Part shown: positions 36,501 through 64,000 of the stretch, piece by piece
Layout of the letters: each line of letters starts with the position of its first letter
Numbering within the stretch: position 1 is the first letter of the stretch
From: Panagrolaimus kolymaensis
Taxonomy: Eukaryota; Nematoda; Chromadorea; Rhabditida; Panagrolaimidae
Direction of reading: 5' to 3'
DNA length: 64,000 nucleotides
Assembly (NCBI GenBank): GCA_028622995.1
Contig: JAJQJQ010000005.1
Coordinates: 4,340,001 to 4,404,000 of the forward strand
Notes under the pieces: model-generated
Told to the model about the DNA's origin: nothing
Database searches by the model: none
What the model saw: the letters and a program-made list of their open reading frames with translations, nothing else
Program-made: the position numbers and the translations under genes

Positions 36501-39123
36501 AAAAAACAAAGACTTTTTTGATACAATGCTCATCTTTTTTTAAAATAACGACCTTCGAGCAAAAAAAAAAACGAATATTCTCCCTCAAGGGGGTTTAAAC
36601 GTTTCTTTTTTTATGTAACTTTTTTTGCTCTTTTGGTTTTCTTTGTTATTTCTTAATAAAACTAAAAAAACTTTTAGAAATCATTGAATCAAACCTCAAA
36701 TTCAAAAAACAAACCCTCAAGAGTCGCAGAGATATTGTAGCACTTTGGAGAAGAATTGTATCTCAAAAACATCGTCAGGGATTCTTTACGGAAAAAAATT
36801 TGGTAAAACTTAAAAAACTTATTTAGGGGCCGAGTTAAATCCCTTCAAATTTTGTTCATCGAGTTAAGGATTTGTCACAATCTTGATTGGCTGAGAAATT
36901 AAAAAATTTTGGTAAGTCCAAATTTTTTCTTGAAATGTTGCTTTTGTTTTTTCAAAGGAGTATAAAAAAAAGTACGGCACATAAAGAGCACTCTTCTTAG
37001 TTGACTTTTTGCCTATAAACCAAAAGTAAAAATAAAAGATGATTAAAGCCACAAAGAGGCTATAAAAAAATGACTTTTTTGAAGTTACAAAAATAAGTTT
37101 CTTAAAAAATGGCTGTATGCACTTATTTTTTTTCTTTCTCATTAACGTAGTAGCATTGTTTCTTTTTTCTTCTATGTTATGGCATTAAATTATTCTTTCT
37201 ATTTTTATCTTTGGTAAAAGATTATCGAGTTTTGACTTTATTAAATATTTATCATAAGCCAATTCAAAAAATGAGAACTAAAAAATAGCTTTTCATAAAA
37301 AAATTTGTTTTGAAATCGAATCGCTATTTTGCGCTAACTTTTATTTGTAGCATTTTAAAATGAAAAGGTTACAAATGAAATTCCTTTTTTCTTAAAAAAC
37401 ACCTGCGACTACAGTAAATTTTTTATATAAAAATTATTTGAATGGAACTAAGCCTTTTCAATTTTTAAAATTGTTTTTAAAAATATAAAAATTTCACTTT
37501 TAATTTTCCGGAAATTTTAATTTAATAAAATCTTTGAAAAATAGAAAGCCAAGAAAACTGTCGGCGGAAAAGGAAAACTTGTATTCAGTGGGCTTTTCGA
37601 AAAGCTGCTAGCTTAAAGGACATCAACTCTTTCATTGCACGCTATCTATGTATGTATTTGGTTGGTATTACTGATTGAAAAACGTCTGTAAAGACAACAA
37701 AAATAAATGGGAGATTTTTGTTAATGAATAACAAAAAATTTTCAAACCTTTTTTAAATTGTCTCTTTTGTGAAAAATACTTCTATTTCATAAGTGAAAAA
37801 AAACGTTTATAATAATAGTCATATCAAAATAAAAATATACGTGCGTTTTTTGACATTAAACCATTAAAATAAAATATAAATTTTCTTAATGACCTTTCAA
37901 TGATATTACGATGTTTTTAAAATAACAATTATTTATTATTTCGGGAGAAAAGCTTTTTTTATTTTAATATAACTATAGTTTGATAAAATTTTAGAACAAA
38001 ATTGAAAAATCCCAATTCCATTTGCTACTTCTTTAGCTTCCTTTCTGTCTTTCAAACAGTCTCATAAAAAATGGCTGTCATTCGGTTCGCAAATTTCAAA
38101 ATTCAAATGTTTTTTAAATCTTTTTTACCGTTTATTTTTTTGCAGTCATTTTTCACACTTTTTTTACACAATTTTCCTTGTCTTCTTCCTCGAAATATAA
38201 GACTTTCTCAAATGCTTGGTTGGAAACTGAAAGTTTCAAACAAAGGCTATCATTTTTTGAAAACAGTGTTCGCGCCAATACTGTTGACAGCTTTTTTTTT
38301 TCATCTGATGCTTGTTCCAGTTTTTATGCCCTCATTTTTCTGTTTTTTTTTTTGACGAGGTGTAAAAAATGTGCCATTGCAAAATCTTTCTCCATGCCAT
38401 ACTCAGAAAAAAAAACAATGCTGGCAGGTAATGAGGAGATGAAAAATTCTTTGTTTCAAAAAACGATTTGACAGAAAAAAAAAAAAAGCAGGAACAAAGA
38501 AAAAAAGGGAAACATATTTTGCAAGAAAAAAAAGTTGAGAGACCATGAAGGCGCAGTATTTTTTGCTGCAAAGTTTTTTGAGTACAAAACTCAAAGTTTT
38601 TTTGCGAGAATAAAATTATATTTTTGGAAAAACAAAACGTAAGATAAATTATTTTCATGTGTGCACGATTGTATTTTTTAGCAATGTAGTTTAAAGCTTA
38701 AAGTTTTAATTTTAATATTAAACCAAAAATAATTTTGTACAATAATAATATGGGTTATGGTAATTAAAGAAATGTGTATTTATTTAGCAAGAAATGAAAA
38801 ACAAAAATAAAATTTCAAAAATACATTTTTATTTTTAAAAAATGGGGAAAATATATCTGTATTATTTTTATCGTAAAAAAAAGGTTGAAATTTGAGTATT
38901 TTTTAAAGCGCAAAGTTTTGCACCTCGAAGGAAATGCAGTAACACCGTATTCTCGTTTGTGTGTGTATTTTTTTGATCCTGAGTTAAGTGAAGCGACGAT
39001 GCTTTTGAGTGCTTGCAAATACATAGAAGTTTTTTTTTGTATATATGCTTTTTTGCATCATGTTTAACAATGAATTGTCGTCAGCCATATTTTAAATTTA
39101 TTTACTAAATTCCTTTTTTTCAG
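33556..39123. other. Long divergent non-coding region, bHLH / lin-29
   Basis: About 5.6 kb with no confident gene. It is very dense in A- and T-homopolymer runs of 6-10 bases, with a few GC-richer islands (for example 35098-35160 and 36310-36370). One short protein-like open stretch, 34480-34582, is listed separately. It probably contains the regulatory regions of two developmental transcription factors, and could contain 5' non-coding exons of lin-29 that cannot be seen. Confidence 0.5.
34480..34582 (+). pseudogene. Short protein-like open stretch, identity unknown
   Basis: The end of an open frame reads NGIVYARPPTFHPSTLEQNN then PELILLGNVLE and a stop. Residue balance (Pro, His, Glu, Gln) differs from the Lys/Phe-rich nonsense frames around it, and it is preceded by TTTTAAAAAG. 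It may be a relic exon. I do not recognise a family and chance is quite possible. Confidence 0.15.
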
Positions 39124-39162
39124 GTAGAAAGTCTAATTGATTTCACAGGTGAAAGTGAAAGA

Positions 39163-54765
<15,603 letters not shown>

Positions 54766-56810
54766 CTTCTTTCCCTTTTAAAAAAACATTCATTCTTTTC
54801 TTAAATTAATTTTTTTAACCTTTTATTTGTTTTTATATGGTTCAAAATCGAGGTCCCCGTCTTTTTTTGTTGAAAAGTTTTAGTTTAATTTGCTTGTTTT
54901 TGATCTCTCCCAATTTTTCCATTCAATCCACCGTCCAACAACCAACCGAGCCAATAGAGTGTTTTTAAAACTTTTTGAAAAATTTCCTTTCAAAGGATTA
55001 TTGAGAGGCAGACTGACTCTTTTAAACATTTTTGATTAAATAATGATTTTTCGTTAAAACATTAATGGAAATGTCCAAGCGACAGATACCTGCCACAAAA
55101 AAAACATACACACACACAACACTCAAAGGTTTCTCTCATCTCAATATTTTTTAATTTTATTTTTCACGGGGCATTCACATTATTTTTTTCTTATATATTT
55201 TCTCCAACAAAAAATACGAGTGCCAGTAGTCATTGTTGTTTCTCTTCTTTTAAAAGTATGTATATTTACGGTAGTTCAACAGGAAAACATTTAATGTCTA
55301 TAAGTTCACCGATTGATATTATGCATTTTAAGATTATTTTTGTTTTTCGCTGGGTTGCTGAGAGTCTCTGTCTTGTTTTTTTATCATCATCGCTAATATT
55401 TGCTTCTTTATTCTCTTTTAACATTGTTTTTGATGACGCTGAGCGTCAATTCTTCCCCGTTTAAAATTATGAAACAAAATGTTTTTAAAATATTTATAAA
55501 AATCTCTTCGTTGCCTCTTCCATCCCGTCGTTTTCCCTAAACTTTTTTGTTTTTTATAAATCAGTATAACTTGTTGCAGTTTTTTTTAATTATTATTTTA
55601 TTGTTATTCCTTCTTCTGTTTAAAAGTTTTTTAAAAACTTTTTAAATAACAGAGTTAAACTTTGTCTAAATTTTTTTTCATTTTTTCTCTTTTGAGTATT
55701 AACTTTTGATTTGTATAACTTACATTCTTCATACACATGCATGTTTATTATTAGTAAAAAAAATAATTTTTGATGCTTGATTTCTCCACCACATGAAAAG
55801 TTAAAGAACAAAAATAAAGAAAGTTGAAAGTTAAATCCAAATACCCTAGAGATTTAAAGTTATAAATGAAAGAGTAAAGTAATATGTAAGCAAAGAATAA
55901 AAAACCATGATAAAATTTGCCCGTTGTTCTCAAAATGAGTTCACCGAAAAATTTGAAGTGTCTAAAATTAATTCAAATAAAAAAAGACTACAAAGAGATA
56001 GAAAAATTCGTTCAAAATACATTTTATTAATATTCAATGTCAGCTTCCTTCATCCTCGGAACTACAGGTTTAACAAGAAAAAAGTGCTAAATTAAATTAT
56101 TTTTTTTGCATACAAATTTAAAGGTTAATTGTTTTATTTAATATTTTATTAAAAATAATTTTTTGGAAGAAAAAAACTACAAAAAAGAAAAGAAAAAGAA
56201 AAGAAATAAGTTTAAGTTCATTTATTTATTTATTCATTCATTAGAGTTACCTCAGCAACAAACACGGCAAACAGCAGCAGCCACTTTCTTTCATCTTTTT
56301 ATATTTGGCTTCTTTTGTGATGCTTCATTACCACATTTTCTTTTTTATTTTTTGAAGCCATTTTATATAATTCAATGAGAGAAAAATAAAAGAAAAAAGA
56401 AATAAAAGTATGGCCTTGAATACGGCAACATTTGATTAAATGAAAAGTTATTCATTTTCTTTTTCTTTTTGCTGCTCTCCTCCTTTTTGGTGTCAATTGC
56501 GTGTAAGCTTCCTTTTTAGCCGTGTTTCTTCTTTCTTTCATCTTTCTTCTTCTAAAGCTGTTTAAAAAAACTTTAAGAAAAAATAAAATTGAAAGTCTAT
56601 TTTTTTTTATTGCCTTCTCCGGAAATCCTACTAATTTCATTCCTCTTTTTTTAAAGATTGCTAAAAACGAGAGCAACAACAACGACGAAGAACTCTGGTG
56701 GTGTGAAATCTCAAGAGCTTTATTAAATATTTTTCTTCTCACATTTTTTAAAATATTTTATTTTTCATCATTCACAAAGCAGCTACATATAAGCTTTTCT
56801 AATACCTAAA
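54766..56810. other. Intergenic region, lin-29 to BTB gene
   Basis: The first part is the likely lin-29 3' UTR, T-rich, with CACACACAC near 55107. The rest is AT-rich spacer with the BTB promoter. Open frames here are composition artefacts as far as I can see. In C. elegans lin-29 is post-transcriptionally controlled by LIN-41; no LIN-41 element was identified by eye. Confidence 0.5.
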
Positions 56811-57629
56811 ATGCCTACAATGACGAGACGAGTCACATTTAATGTTGGAGGAAAAATGTTTGAAACGACCGAACAAACTATTCGAAGAATTCCAGAAACA
56901 AGGCTTACTTCTTTATTGAATGATTCTCCAGATTCTGATGAATTCTTTATTGACCATGACCCGAGATATTTTGAAGTTGTGTTAAATTTTCTTAGGTCTC
57001 GAAGCTTTCCAACCGATTTTGGCGAACACATTATTGATGATGTTGAACGTGAAGCTAAAGTAAGTATTAATATTGCCACAAAAAAAAACTATGTTAATCG
57101 CTTTTTTCAGTTTTACGGTATATCAGAACTTGCAAATTGTTGCCGAACTTTGCGTGAACCTCTTAAATTAAATGATGAAGTACAGTGGCGTCGAGATGCA
57201 ATTGATCATTATTGGCGGAATTTCGTGCAATGCGTCGTAGATAACTCTTTGAAAGTGCCATTCACTTTTGAAAAAAATAGTCATTTCTTTGCTAAATGCA
57301 TTGCCTGTAGCGAAGAATACGATCCAAAATGTTCCAATGTGTATGATATCCATGTCGATGATTGGTCAGCTTTGGCTCATCATATGATAACGTTGAAAGG
57401 AAAAGTCGTTCAAGTAAGCTTCCAGAAAATAATTTTTCTTCCCTTTTTAATATTAGTACTTCAGGTTATCGGTCAAACTTGCGTTGTTGTAAAATTTGAA
57501 AACAATACTACCGTACATCTTCCACGAACAGCAATCAAACGCATTGGAAATTGCCTTGATTTAAGTGATAAAACTACAAATACCTCTTCTCGAAAGCCAC
57601 CTTTAACTTCAACTGCTTCTGTTCGATAA
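56811..57629 (+). CDS. KCTD-like BTB/POZ domain protein
   Basis: A 238-aa protein with an N-terminal T1-type BTB domain (residues about 6-100). The exons are 56811-57059, 57111-57413 and 57465-57629. The signature VTFNVGGKMFETTEQTIRRI, then FFIDHDPRYFEVVLNFLRS, matches the tetramerisation domain of KCTD proteins and Kv channels. No transmembrane segments follow, so it is a soluble KCTD type, commonly a Cullin-3 adaptor. The second half has a Cys-containing segment (FAKCIACSEEYDPKC) and a small beta-rich end (KGKVVQVIGQTCVVVKFE) of unknown role. The first ATG and a second at 56820 are both near the domain start; the first is preferred. The stop is only 69 bp from the stop of the convergent WD40 gene. 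Confidence 0.88.
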   Translation: MPTMTRRVTFNVGGKMFETTEQTIRRIPETRLTSLLNDSPDSDEFFIDHDPRYFEVVLNFLRSRSFPTDFGEHIIDDVEREAKVSINIATKKNYVNRFFQFYGISELANCCRTLREPLKLNDEVQWRRDAIDHYWRNFVQCVVDNSLKVPFTFEKNSHFFAKCIACSEEYDPKCSNVYDIHVDDWSALAHHMITLKGKVVQVSFQKIIFLPFLILVLQVIGQTCVVVKFENNTTVHLPRTAIKRIGNCLDLSDKTTNTSSRKPPLTSTASVR

Positions 57630-57635
57630 TTATAA

Positions 57636-57641
57636 AATAAA
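57636..57641 (+). terminator. Poly(A) signal of the BTB gene
   Basis: AATAAA seven bases after the BTB stop codon, with a second copy near 57653. Cleavage would fall close to or inside the convergent WD40 gene's 3' coding end. Confidence 0.45.
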
Positions 57642-57698
57642 CAAAATTTATCAATAAAAACAACAAAAGAAAGAAAAATAATACAACAAAGTGAGATC

Positions 57699-59409
57699 TT
57701 ATTCATCAGGAGACATAGGCACATCACCAGCTTCTTCTTCAAGATGCTCTTTGGTTTCATCGAAACCATCATCAGGACTCAAAGGAGGGCTTTGAGGTAC
57801 AGCAGCTGCAGGACTAGGAGTTACAGAAATAGAAATATTACCATTAGGTGTTTCAGCAGGACTTGCTGGAGCTTCTTGTTCAGGTTCTTTTTCTTCTTCG
57901 AGTTCTTCTTCACTATCAGAAATATCAACGTTTTCTAATGCAGCTCCAACATTGTCTTCTTCTCTTTCATCTTCGCTTATTTGAAGAGATTCATCAATAA
58001 AGGTTTCTTCAATAATTTCTACTTCTTCCTTTGTTTTAATCATTTCAACATCGGGAATAGATTCTTCGTAAACAGATGAGATTTTATGAACAACAATTTG
58101 ACCATTAGCAGTTCCAGAAAACAAATATCGACCATTGTGAGAAAAATTTATAGCAGTAATCTAAAATGTTAAAACTATTGGTAGAAAAAAAAGCAAAAAG
58201 TTAAAACATGGCTTACAACTTGCTCTTCATAACATTTTTGGAAAACTTGTAAAGCGTCACCAGAATCTGTATCCCATAAAATTACTTTTTGATCGGCAGA
58301 CGATGAAGCAAATTGTGAAGAATCAGCAGCATAATTAAAAGTAGCAGCAAGAACTGGAGCAGTATGGTATAAGAAAGTTTTGAGCTTTGATGATGCTACC
58401 TCCATTCTAAAAGTTGGCATTATAATAAAAAATTTCATGAATGTTTCATCTTACATGGCATGTGATGTAAGTGTCTTGTCGTCACTTCCAATTAACAGTT
58501 TTTGTTCGTCATTTGAAAATTGAACAACTCGAATCTTTTTAGCATGAGCGCCTTCAATAGAACATAATAAATCCCAAGTTTCTCCATCTCTGATTTCAAC
58601 AAATCCAGATACATATCCAAGAGCAAGGTATTTTCCATTTGGACTCTAAAAAGATGCACTGTAAGAAAAATATTAAAAAAAAAAACGTTCTTACAAAATT
58701 GACGGCAGAAACTGATATCTTTTCCTTGAAATCTTTTCTCACTGGATTTTTTCCTTCTAAATCAAATGTTTGCAATCCTTGAACAAAGTTTACTGAAAAA
58801 CAATCAATCATAAGCTTAACTTTTGGAATATGTGAAAATAGACATACTTGAAAAAATTAGGTCTTTATGAGGAACGAATCTGCAGAAAAGTATTTGCATT
58901 AATCCTTCGTCGATAATTGTTCCGTTGAGAGTTCCATTTTCATCTTCATTTATTACATGTAAAACATTCATTGTATCCACAACAATAATGCCTGAAACAA
59001 AGTATTTGAAACAACATAATAGGCTAAAAAAAATTCAAACATTTTCCATCAGGATGAATATCATAAGCTTGAGATCCACATCGAATATTTGAATATTCTT
59101 GTAACGGCATAAGATCAAGTTCATCACCAAAGGAAGAACTAAAAACATAAAAACAATGAGTTAAAGAATTATATACACAAATAAAAACTTACGCTGCCCA
59201 TGTTTTAACAGAATCACTTGCAACAGAAATAAGGATATTACGGTCTTGTTTAGGATCATAATAATAATGAAAACCTATTACAGGTCTATCATGAACTAAA
59301 AAAATTAAAATTAAAGTTTGACCAATTTTCTTCAAAATAAAGACTTACGTTTAAAAGATTTTTTGGCAACTGGATAAGTATCCGTATCAACAGGAGCAAA
59401 ACCTTTCAT
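57699..59409 (-). CDS. WD40-repeat protein, SKI8/WDR61-like, with acidic tail
   Basis: A 448-aa beta-propeller protein. The eight exons are 59409-59349, 59295-59193, 59138-59041, 58991-58848, 58792-58695, 58645-58455, 58406-58217 and 58160-57699. Repeat blades are recognisable by SPNGKYLALGYVSGFVEIRD, VQFSNDEQKLLIGSDDKTL, FASSSADQKVILWDTDSGD and INFSHNGRYLFSGTANGQI. The order of blades resembles SKI8/WDR61 (exosome-associated Ski complex and Paf1 complex), but the match is general WD40 similarity and the exact orthology is uncertain. The last ~140 residues are a Glu/Asp/Ser/Pro-rich disordered tail not found in WDR61. The start MKGFAPVDTDTYPVAKKSFK is the first ATG of exon 1. Confidence 0.8.
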
Positions 59410-62400
59410 AATTTTTTAAAAATTATAACAAAATGTAAAGTTGATAAATAATAGATTCAAATAAACAGAAGAAGAAAATTTTGCTTTATTTTGCTCAATC
59501 ATCAAACATTTTTATTTATGTGCAAAGAAACGAGCCACATTTCGCGTTAGAAACAGTGGCCAAGTGTTTTTTAAAGCGGCATTTTTAAAAATACCAACAG
59601 CATCATTTTCCCCAATAAATAAAATTGGTAAGTTTTTTTTAATAAATATAAATGTCCCATCATCAATTCGAATTCATTTTTATAACTTTTTTGAGTTTAA
59701 AACTATTAAAAATTTATTAAATGTTTATCGCTTTCTTAGAAAAATCAAAGACATACATAAAAATAGCAGTAACAAATAAATGTGGCAATTAACCTTTATA
59801 ATGGCGAGAGAGAAAAAATGCAAGGAAATGGGTTTTTTATAGCCTGTATGAATAAAGAAAGATAGACTCAGAAAAACTTTACTACCTTCACAATAATAAA
59901 ATTTTATAGATCAGTGTTTAAAAAAATTTCACCTTTGATAAGTAGTTGTTGTTTTGCTTGTATTTTTATACCATATCAATTTTTTTTATTGTTTATCATG
60001 TATAATATTTTATCTTTGACATTTGATGTTATATTTTTGTAATGAACATTCTTCCATCACAGATGCAAGTATTGCAACATCTGTCTATAGTTTAAACAAA
60101 AAATGAGTGTTGACTAAACAATCGAACGTTCTTCTTTTATTCTTCTTTGCATCGTCAGCAATGCATCAAAATAATGCCTAAAAATATTCAGAAAGTGCTT
60201 TCTTTTATTTTTCTTAAATCTCCAAATAACCGTAGATTTTTTCCCATTTACGTTAATCCCTTTCAATTGGTACCAATAAAAAATAAAAGTCCTCGAATTA
60301 TTGCTGCTTTTGTTTTTTACCGCCGCCGCTTTTCCCCAAGCAAGCACTTACAATTCTGAAAAGCTTTTTTGTTTTGTTTTTTCGCTAACGGAAATTTGCT
60401 TTGTGGTTTTTATGAAAATAGGAAACACCTCCAAACAAATAATAATGTCTGGAATCCGAGAGACCAAAAATTGTAAATCTCATATCCATCATATTTGTTA
60501 TAGGATGTGGGTGTTACTTGAGCTGTTATCCTTTTGTATTAAAATATTAACAACAAAGAACAATGGCCGTTTCAAAAAAGCTTTTTAGATATGCATGAAA
60601 TTGCCTTTCCTCTTCTTTAAATACTTAGAAGTCATAAAAACTTTAATGAATTCTAAAATTTTATATATAAAAAAATTTTCGGGAGAAATTTCTTAGACTT
60701 TGAAACTCAAAAAGCGGCCAAGTTTTTTTGTCGAAACCATTGTTTGCAAACTTTAATAAAATTTCTTATCGCTTTGATCTTTGCAAAATGGTGGATATTT
60801 TTAGAGCCTAAACGATAAAATGAAAAATTAAATTTAGGCAAAATTACAGAAATCGAATTACTCAGAGTTGTATAGTGAGTGACCTTCGCCATTAAAAATA
60901 TGCTAAAGCTTTCTTTGTAAACTTCAGTTTTTAGTAATTCCATTAAATTAAGTGACGTTCGTTTTTAAACAGTTCTATTTTTTCTTTTTGTAATTTTATA
61001 TTTACACGTGTCGTTAAAAGGTTATTTGATTACCTCTTATTCACACAGATGTTTCTTTTTTGGGTTTTATTTTTGCCTCCATATTTTAAGAAAAAATAAA
61101 TGTTATGAGAGAGGGTGGTAGTAGTTAGCTCGGCTATTGAATGTCTCAAGTGGGGCTAAAATTGAAACAAAAAAATATTCCATCATCTCGTGCGTATGTT
61201 TATTTTCAGATGGTTTGAGTTTAATGAATTTTCTTTTTCTTAAAAACTGCACAAAAATTGTTAATCTTTGCACTGTCATTTTGTTTTTCATGTCAAAGAG
61301 CTTTGAATTTATTTTTAACTAAAATTTATAATTCAAAATTAAAATTAATCAAACTTTTTTTAAACGATTTATCAGATTTTTATTTTCGTTGTTCCCAAAA
61401 GGCTGATCCACTTGTGACTTTGGTTTAATTCCCTCTTGACCGATTCATCTTTGGAACCATGTGGTCGTATATATGTCTGGAACAAGAAAGGAGGCATCCA
61501 TGGTTGCAAACATATATGTATATTTCTTTGATACTTTTAAGAAAGTAAATTTTGTGGGGGCAAAAAAGAAAGAAAAAAAAAGTGATAAATTTTTGTCTCC
61601 CCTCTTCTATCTATGTTTTGTTGTTTTTAAAGGATGTCAAATTTTGCTTTCAAATAAAAAAAGGCTTAGTTTTTCTTTGAAGTAAAAAAAAAGTAAGAAA
61701 AGATGTTTCATTTAGATAAAAGAAATAAAAACCCACATACTTTAAATGTCCGTTTTTGTGTTGTTGGGTGTTTAAAAATAGCGTTTTTTGATTAACTCTT
61801 TTTACAAGACTTAAAGTTCGTTTGCTTTGACATTCCGGCGTTCGACTTTAAATTTAGGTAAAAAAGAAAGTGGGATTACCGTAAGTTGGGTTAGTATTGT
61901 TAGCCAATAGAATGCTTTTTATTACCGCTTTCAAAAAATTATTTTAAACCAAGCTTATTAACTTTCATTCGGAAATTAATTGTAAATTTTTTTCACGTAC
62001 TTTGTTTAAAACTCTATAATTTTCCTAAACTTCATTCGCTATAACCAAAACTTTCATTCATGGAAGCCAGCATTCATCGCTAAAAACGCGTCATATAAAT
62101 TTAGTCTTCTCATATTTCATTTTTACTTTGTTCTTCTCTCTTTTTTTATCTTCACTTCAGCTGCTTCAAGTGTGAAAAAGAGAGAACACTTTAATAAATT
62201 GACCTTAGAATAATGAGATTCCATTCGCTTCCGCATTTTTTTTCTCTCGAGAGCCAATCCCACTTATTTAAATTTGAAAACAACGTCGTTTATAAAAAAA
62301 AAATTTTGCTTTGCAAATGAGAATGGATGAGAAACATTGAAAATAGCACTTTCTTAAATTTATTTCTTTTCTTTTTTATCATAAAAAAAGTAAGTTGTTT

Positions 62401-64000
62401 CTTCCGTGTTTTAAACTGCAAAAACCCCAACAAACTTTCCTTTTGGAAGTAAAAAAAGCATGAATCGAAATGAAAGATTCTATGATAGGATACGTCAAAT
62501 GAGCAAAGTGAATGGCCCCGCGGGAAGTATCTTTCAGGAAGCTACGTCGAAGAAAAAAATGCTGGATTCATTTGAAATAAAAAAAGAGCTGACTTCAAGA
62601 TTTTCTTCTGGAAGATGAAAAAAAGTTGAAAGGCAAGGAAATATTTTTGTTTTTTTGTGGAGGAATGCCGAGATGGAACTTCGATGAATTATGTCGAATT
62701 TGTTGATAAAAATGATATAAGAAGAGTCTGCTGGGAGAAATATAGACGTCATTTTTTTGAGATTTCACGAACCTACATAAACAATTCTAAATGATCTCCA
62801 AAAAACATCTTTACGTGTCGAAACAATTCCTATCCGCGGCTAGCTTCACTGCCGACCCTTAGCAAAACTGATTTCATTCGCCGCAGTATTGGCTACGACA
62901 ATACATTCATTTTCCTCTGTTCCTCTTTCCTTCTTCCTTTCACATCTCCGCTTTCGCCGCCGTATAATCAACTAAAACTCCCTCCATTTAACTCAATTTT
63001 CTTTATGTTGTCATATTTTTTTTTACTTTTTAAGGTGGCAGGCATCTTTTAGTTTTTATTTTTTTCACGCTTTTATTTTCTTTTTTCTACTCTCAAGTAG
63101 TTTCAAAGAAGAACAAAATGAATTCAATCCTATTTGATTTCTTGCTTTTCAAAAAAAAAAGAAAGCTTAAAAATTTTTATTTATTTTTTAATATTTTTAC
63201 TTTGTCTTTTTCTTATTTCTTTTCCGACAGGTAATTTTCTTCATAAAAGTCTGATGACTGTACTGCTTGCTTCCGGAACGCTTTCGTCATAAAAAATAAT
63301 AATTACAGCTTTTTCTGTGTTTTAAAAAATGAGGAACTTCTCTTTTTGAATGTCTAAATGCTTTTCATCTTTTGCTTCTTCATTTTTTGTATTAGTAATA
63401 TTAAATTGTCTTCCTCTTCTTCCTCAATCATTGTCTCATTTTTACTTTGCATCAAAGCTCAACTTAGCTTCCATTTTTACATTGAAATTTTGCAAAATTT
63501 CACGTATTTTTCGTAAATAATAACAAATTGTACTTTTTTTGCTAGATTTCGTTTCTAAAAATACATACATATAATATAGGTAACATAAAAGTACAGTAAT
63601 TTTTTTTAATGGGTTGAAATACAACCTTCACCAATTAACAATACTATATCCTTTTGGGTATTTAAAGAAAATTCATATCAGTATACTTCCTTCAAAATCT
63701 TAGAAATATCAAACTTTCCCATTCATTTTAATAAAGTGACCAACGTAGTGTATTAAAAAATAATAAATTCTACTTTTAATAATAACAAACCCCATCAAAA
63801 TTTTAACTTTACATTTTTCTAGAATATTCACACATATTTTTAGTGATTAACGTCATTGCAAATATCTAAGTTGAAAATAAAATTATTACAATTTTTATTT
63901 TTCGTAAACACCTTCAAAATTTACTTAAAAATTTATATTAGCGAATTTCTTAAAAATTTTAACTCTTTTTTGAATTTAAAAGGTTTATATTTTCAAAATA
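59410..64000. other. 4.6 kb region without a confident gene
   Basis: AT-rich with abundant T/A tracts, and upstream of the WD40 gene. Short Lys/Phe/Ile-rich frames look like composition artefacts. The only protein-like signal is at 62460-62770, listed separately. It could be the upstream region or a long intron of a gene lying right of the window. Confidence 0.5.
62460..62618 (+). CDS. Possible 52-aa open frame with protein-like composition
   Basis: ATG at 62460 opens MNRNERFYDRIRQMSKVNGP then AGSIFQEATSKKKMLDSFEI and ends GR-TGA at 62616-62618. Immediately downstream (about 62655-62790) another frame reads EECRDGTSMNYVEFVDKNDI then RRVCWEKYRRHFFEISRTYI. Both differ from the surrounding Lys/Phe nonsense in residue balance and GC content. 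They could be two exons or a frameshifted relic of one gene. No family recognised and no clean intron joins them. Confidence 0.25.
   Translation: MNRNERFYDRIRQMSKVNGPAGSIFQEATSKKKMLDSFEIKKELTSRFSSGR

Noticed and set aside
61415..61450. GGTTTAATTCCCTCTTGACC resembling the nematode spliced leader SL1
   Set aside because: It shares only the first ~9 bases. There is no GT donor at the right position, no Sm-binding site and no following stem-loops, so it is not an SL RNA gene.

Overview
The window is eukaryotic and almost certainly from a nematode. It is AT-rich, coding exons are split by introns of mostly 45-60 bp with GT(A/T)AG...TTTTAG/TTTCAG borders, and the gene content is typical of nematodes: two serpentine chemoreceptor-type GPCRs, a secreted transthyretin-like (TTR) protein and a LIN-29-type zinc-finger factor. 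Several start codons lie 1-15 nt behind a strong 3' splice site with no obvious upstream exon, as expected for spliced-leader trans-splicing. Species cannot be fixed from the sequence; the acceptors are looser than the Caenorhabditis consensus.

Layout. 0-4.4 kb (+): last exon of an unidentified gene, an srsx-like GPCR and an aquaglyceroporin. 4.7-14.7 kb (-): a 12-exon EPG-5 autophagy tether, with CCT3 (chaperonin gamma) directly upstream on the same strand, 284 bp away, possibly one operon. 16.8-20.6 kb (+): a TTR-like secreted protein and an Sra/Srab-like GPCR. 20.7-21.5 kb (-): a Rab6-like GTPase with an altered guanine-binding motif. 23.9-27.5 kb (+): a Rab11-FIP3/4 (Nuf)-like coiled-coil protein whose frame stays open about 81 codons past its UGA stop. 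28.7-29.7 kb (-): a myeloid leukemia factor family protein. 30.8-32.8 kb (+): CHERP (SURP + CID RNA-processing factor). 32.9-33.6 kb (-): an achaete-scute-like bHLH factor. 39.1-54.8 kb (+): lin-29, with five C2H2 fingers, split by a 13.9 kb intron. 56.8-57.6 kb (+): a KCTD-like BTB protein. 57.7-59.4 kb (-): a WD40 protein resembling SKI8/WDR61 with a long acidic tail. 59.4-64 kb: no confident gene.

The non-coding parts, mainly 33.6-53.5 kb around and inside lin-29, are packed with short A- and T-homopolymer tracts. The lin-29 intron also carries two non-autonomous transposons: a roughly 200 bp TTAA-flanked palindrome, and a 640 bp long-TIR element with a perfect 9 bp target duplication that appears to contain a captured exon. 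It also has a candidate internal promoter/first exon for a short LIN-29 isoform.

Most genes are unrelated in function. Endomembrane traffic recurs (EPG-5, a Rab, a Rab11 effector), as do developmental transcription factors (bHLH, LIN-29). Convergent pairs (aquaporin/epg-5, GPCR/Rab, FIP/MLF, CHERP/bHLH, BTB/WD40) sit 70-1,100 bp apart and several probably share or abut 3' UTRs. Exon borders were worked out by hand and may be off by a few bases.
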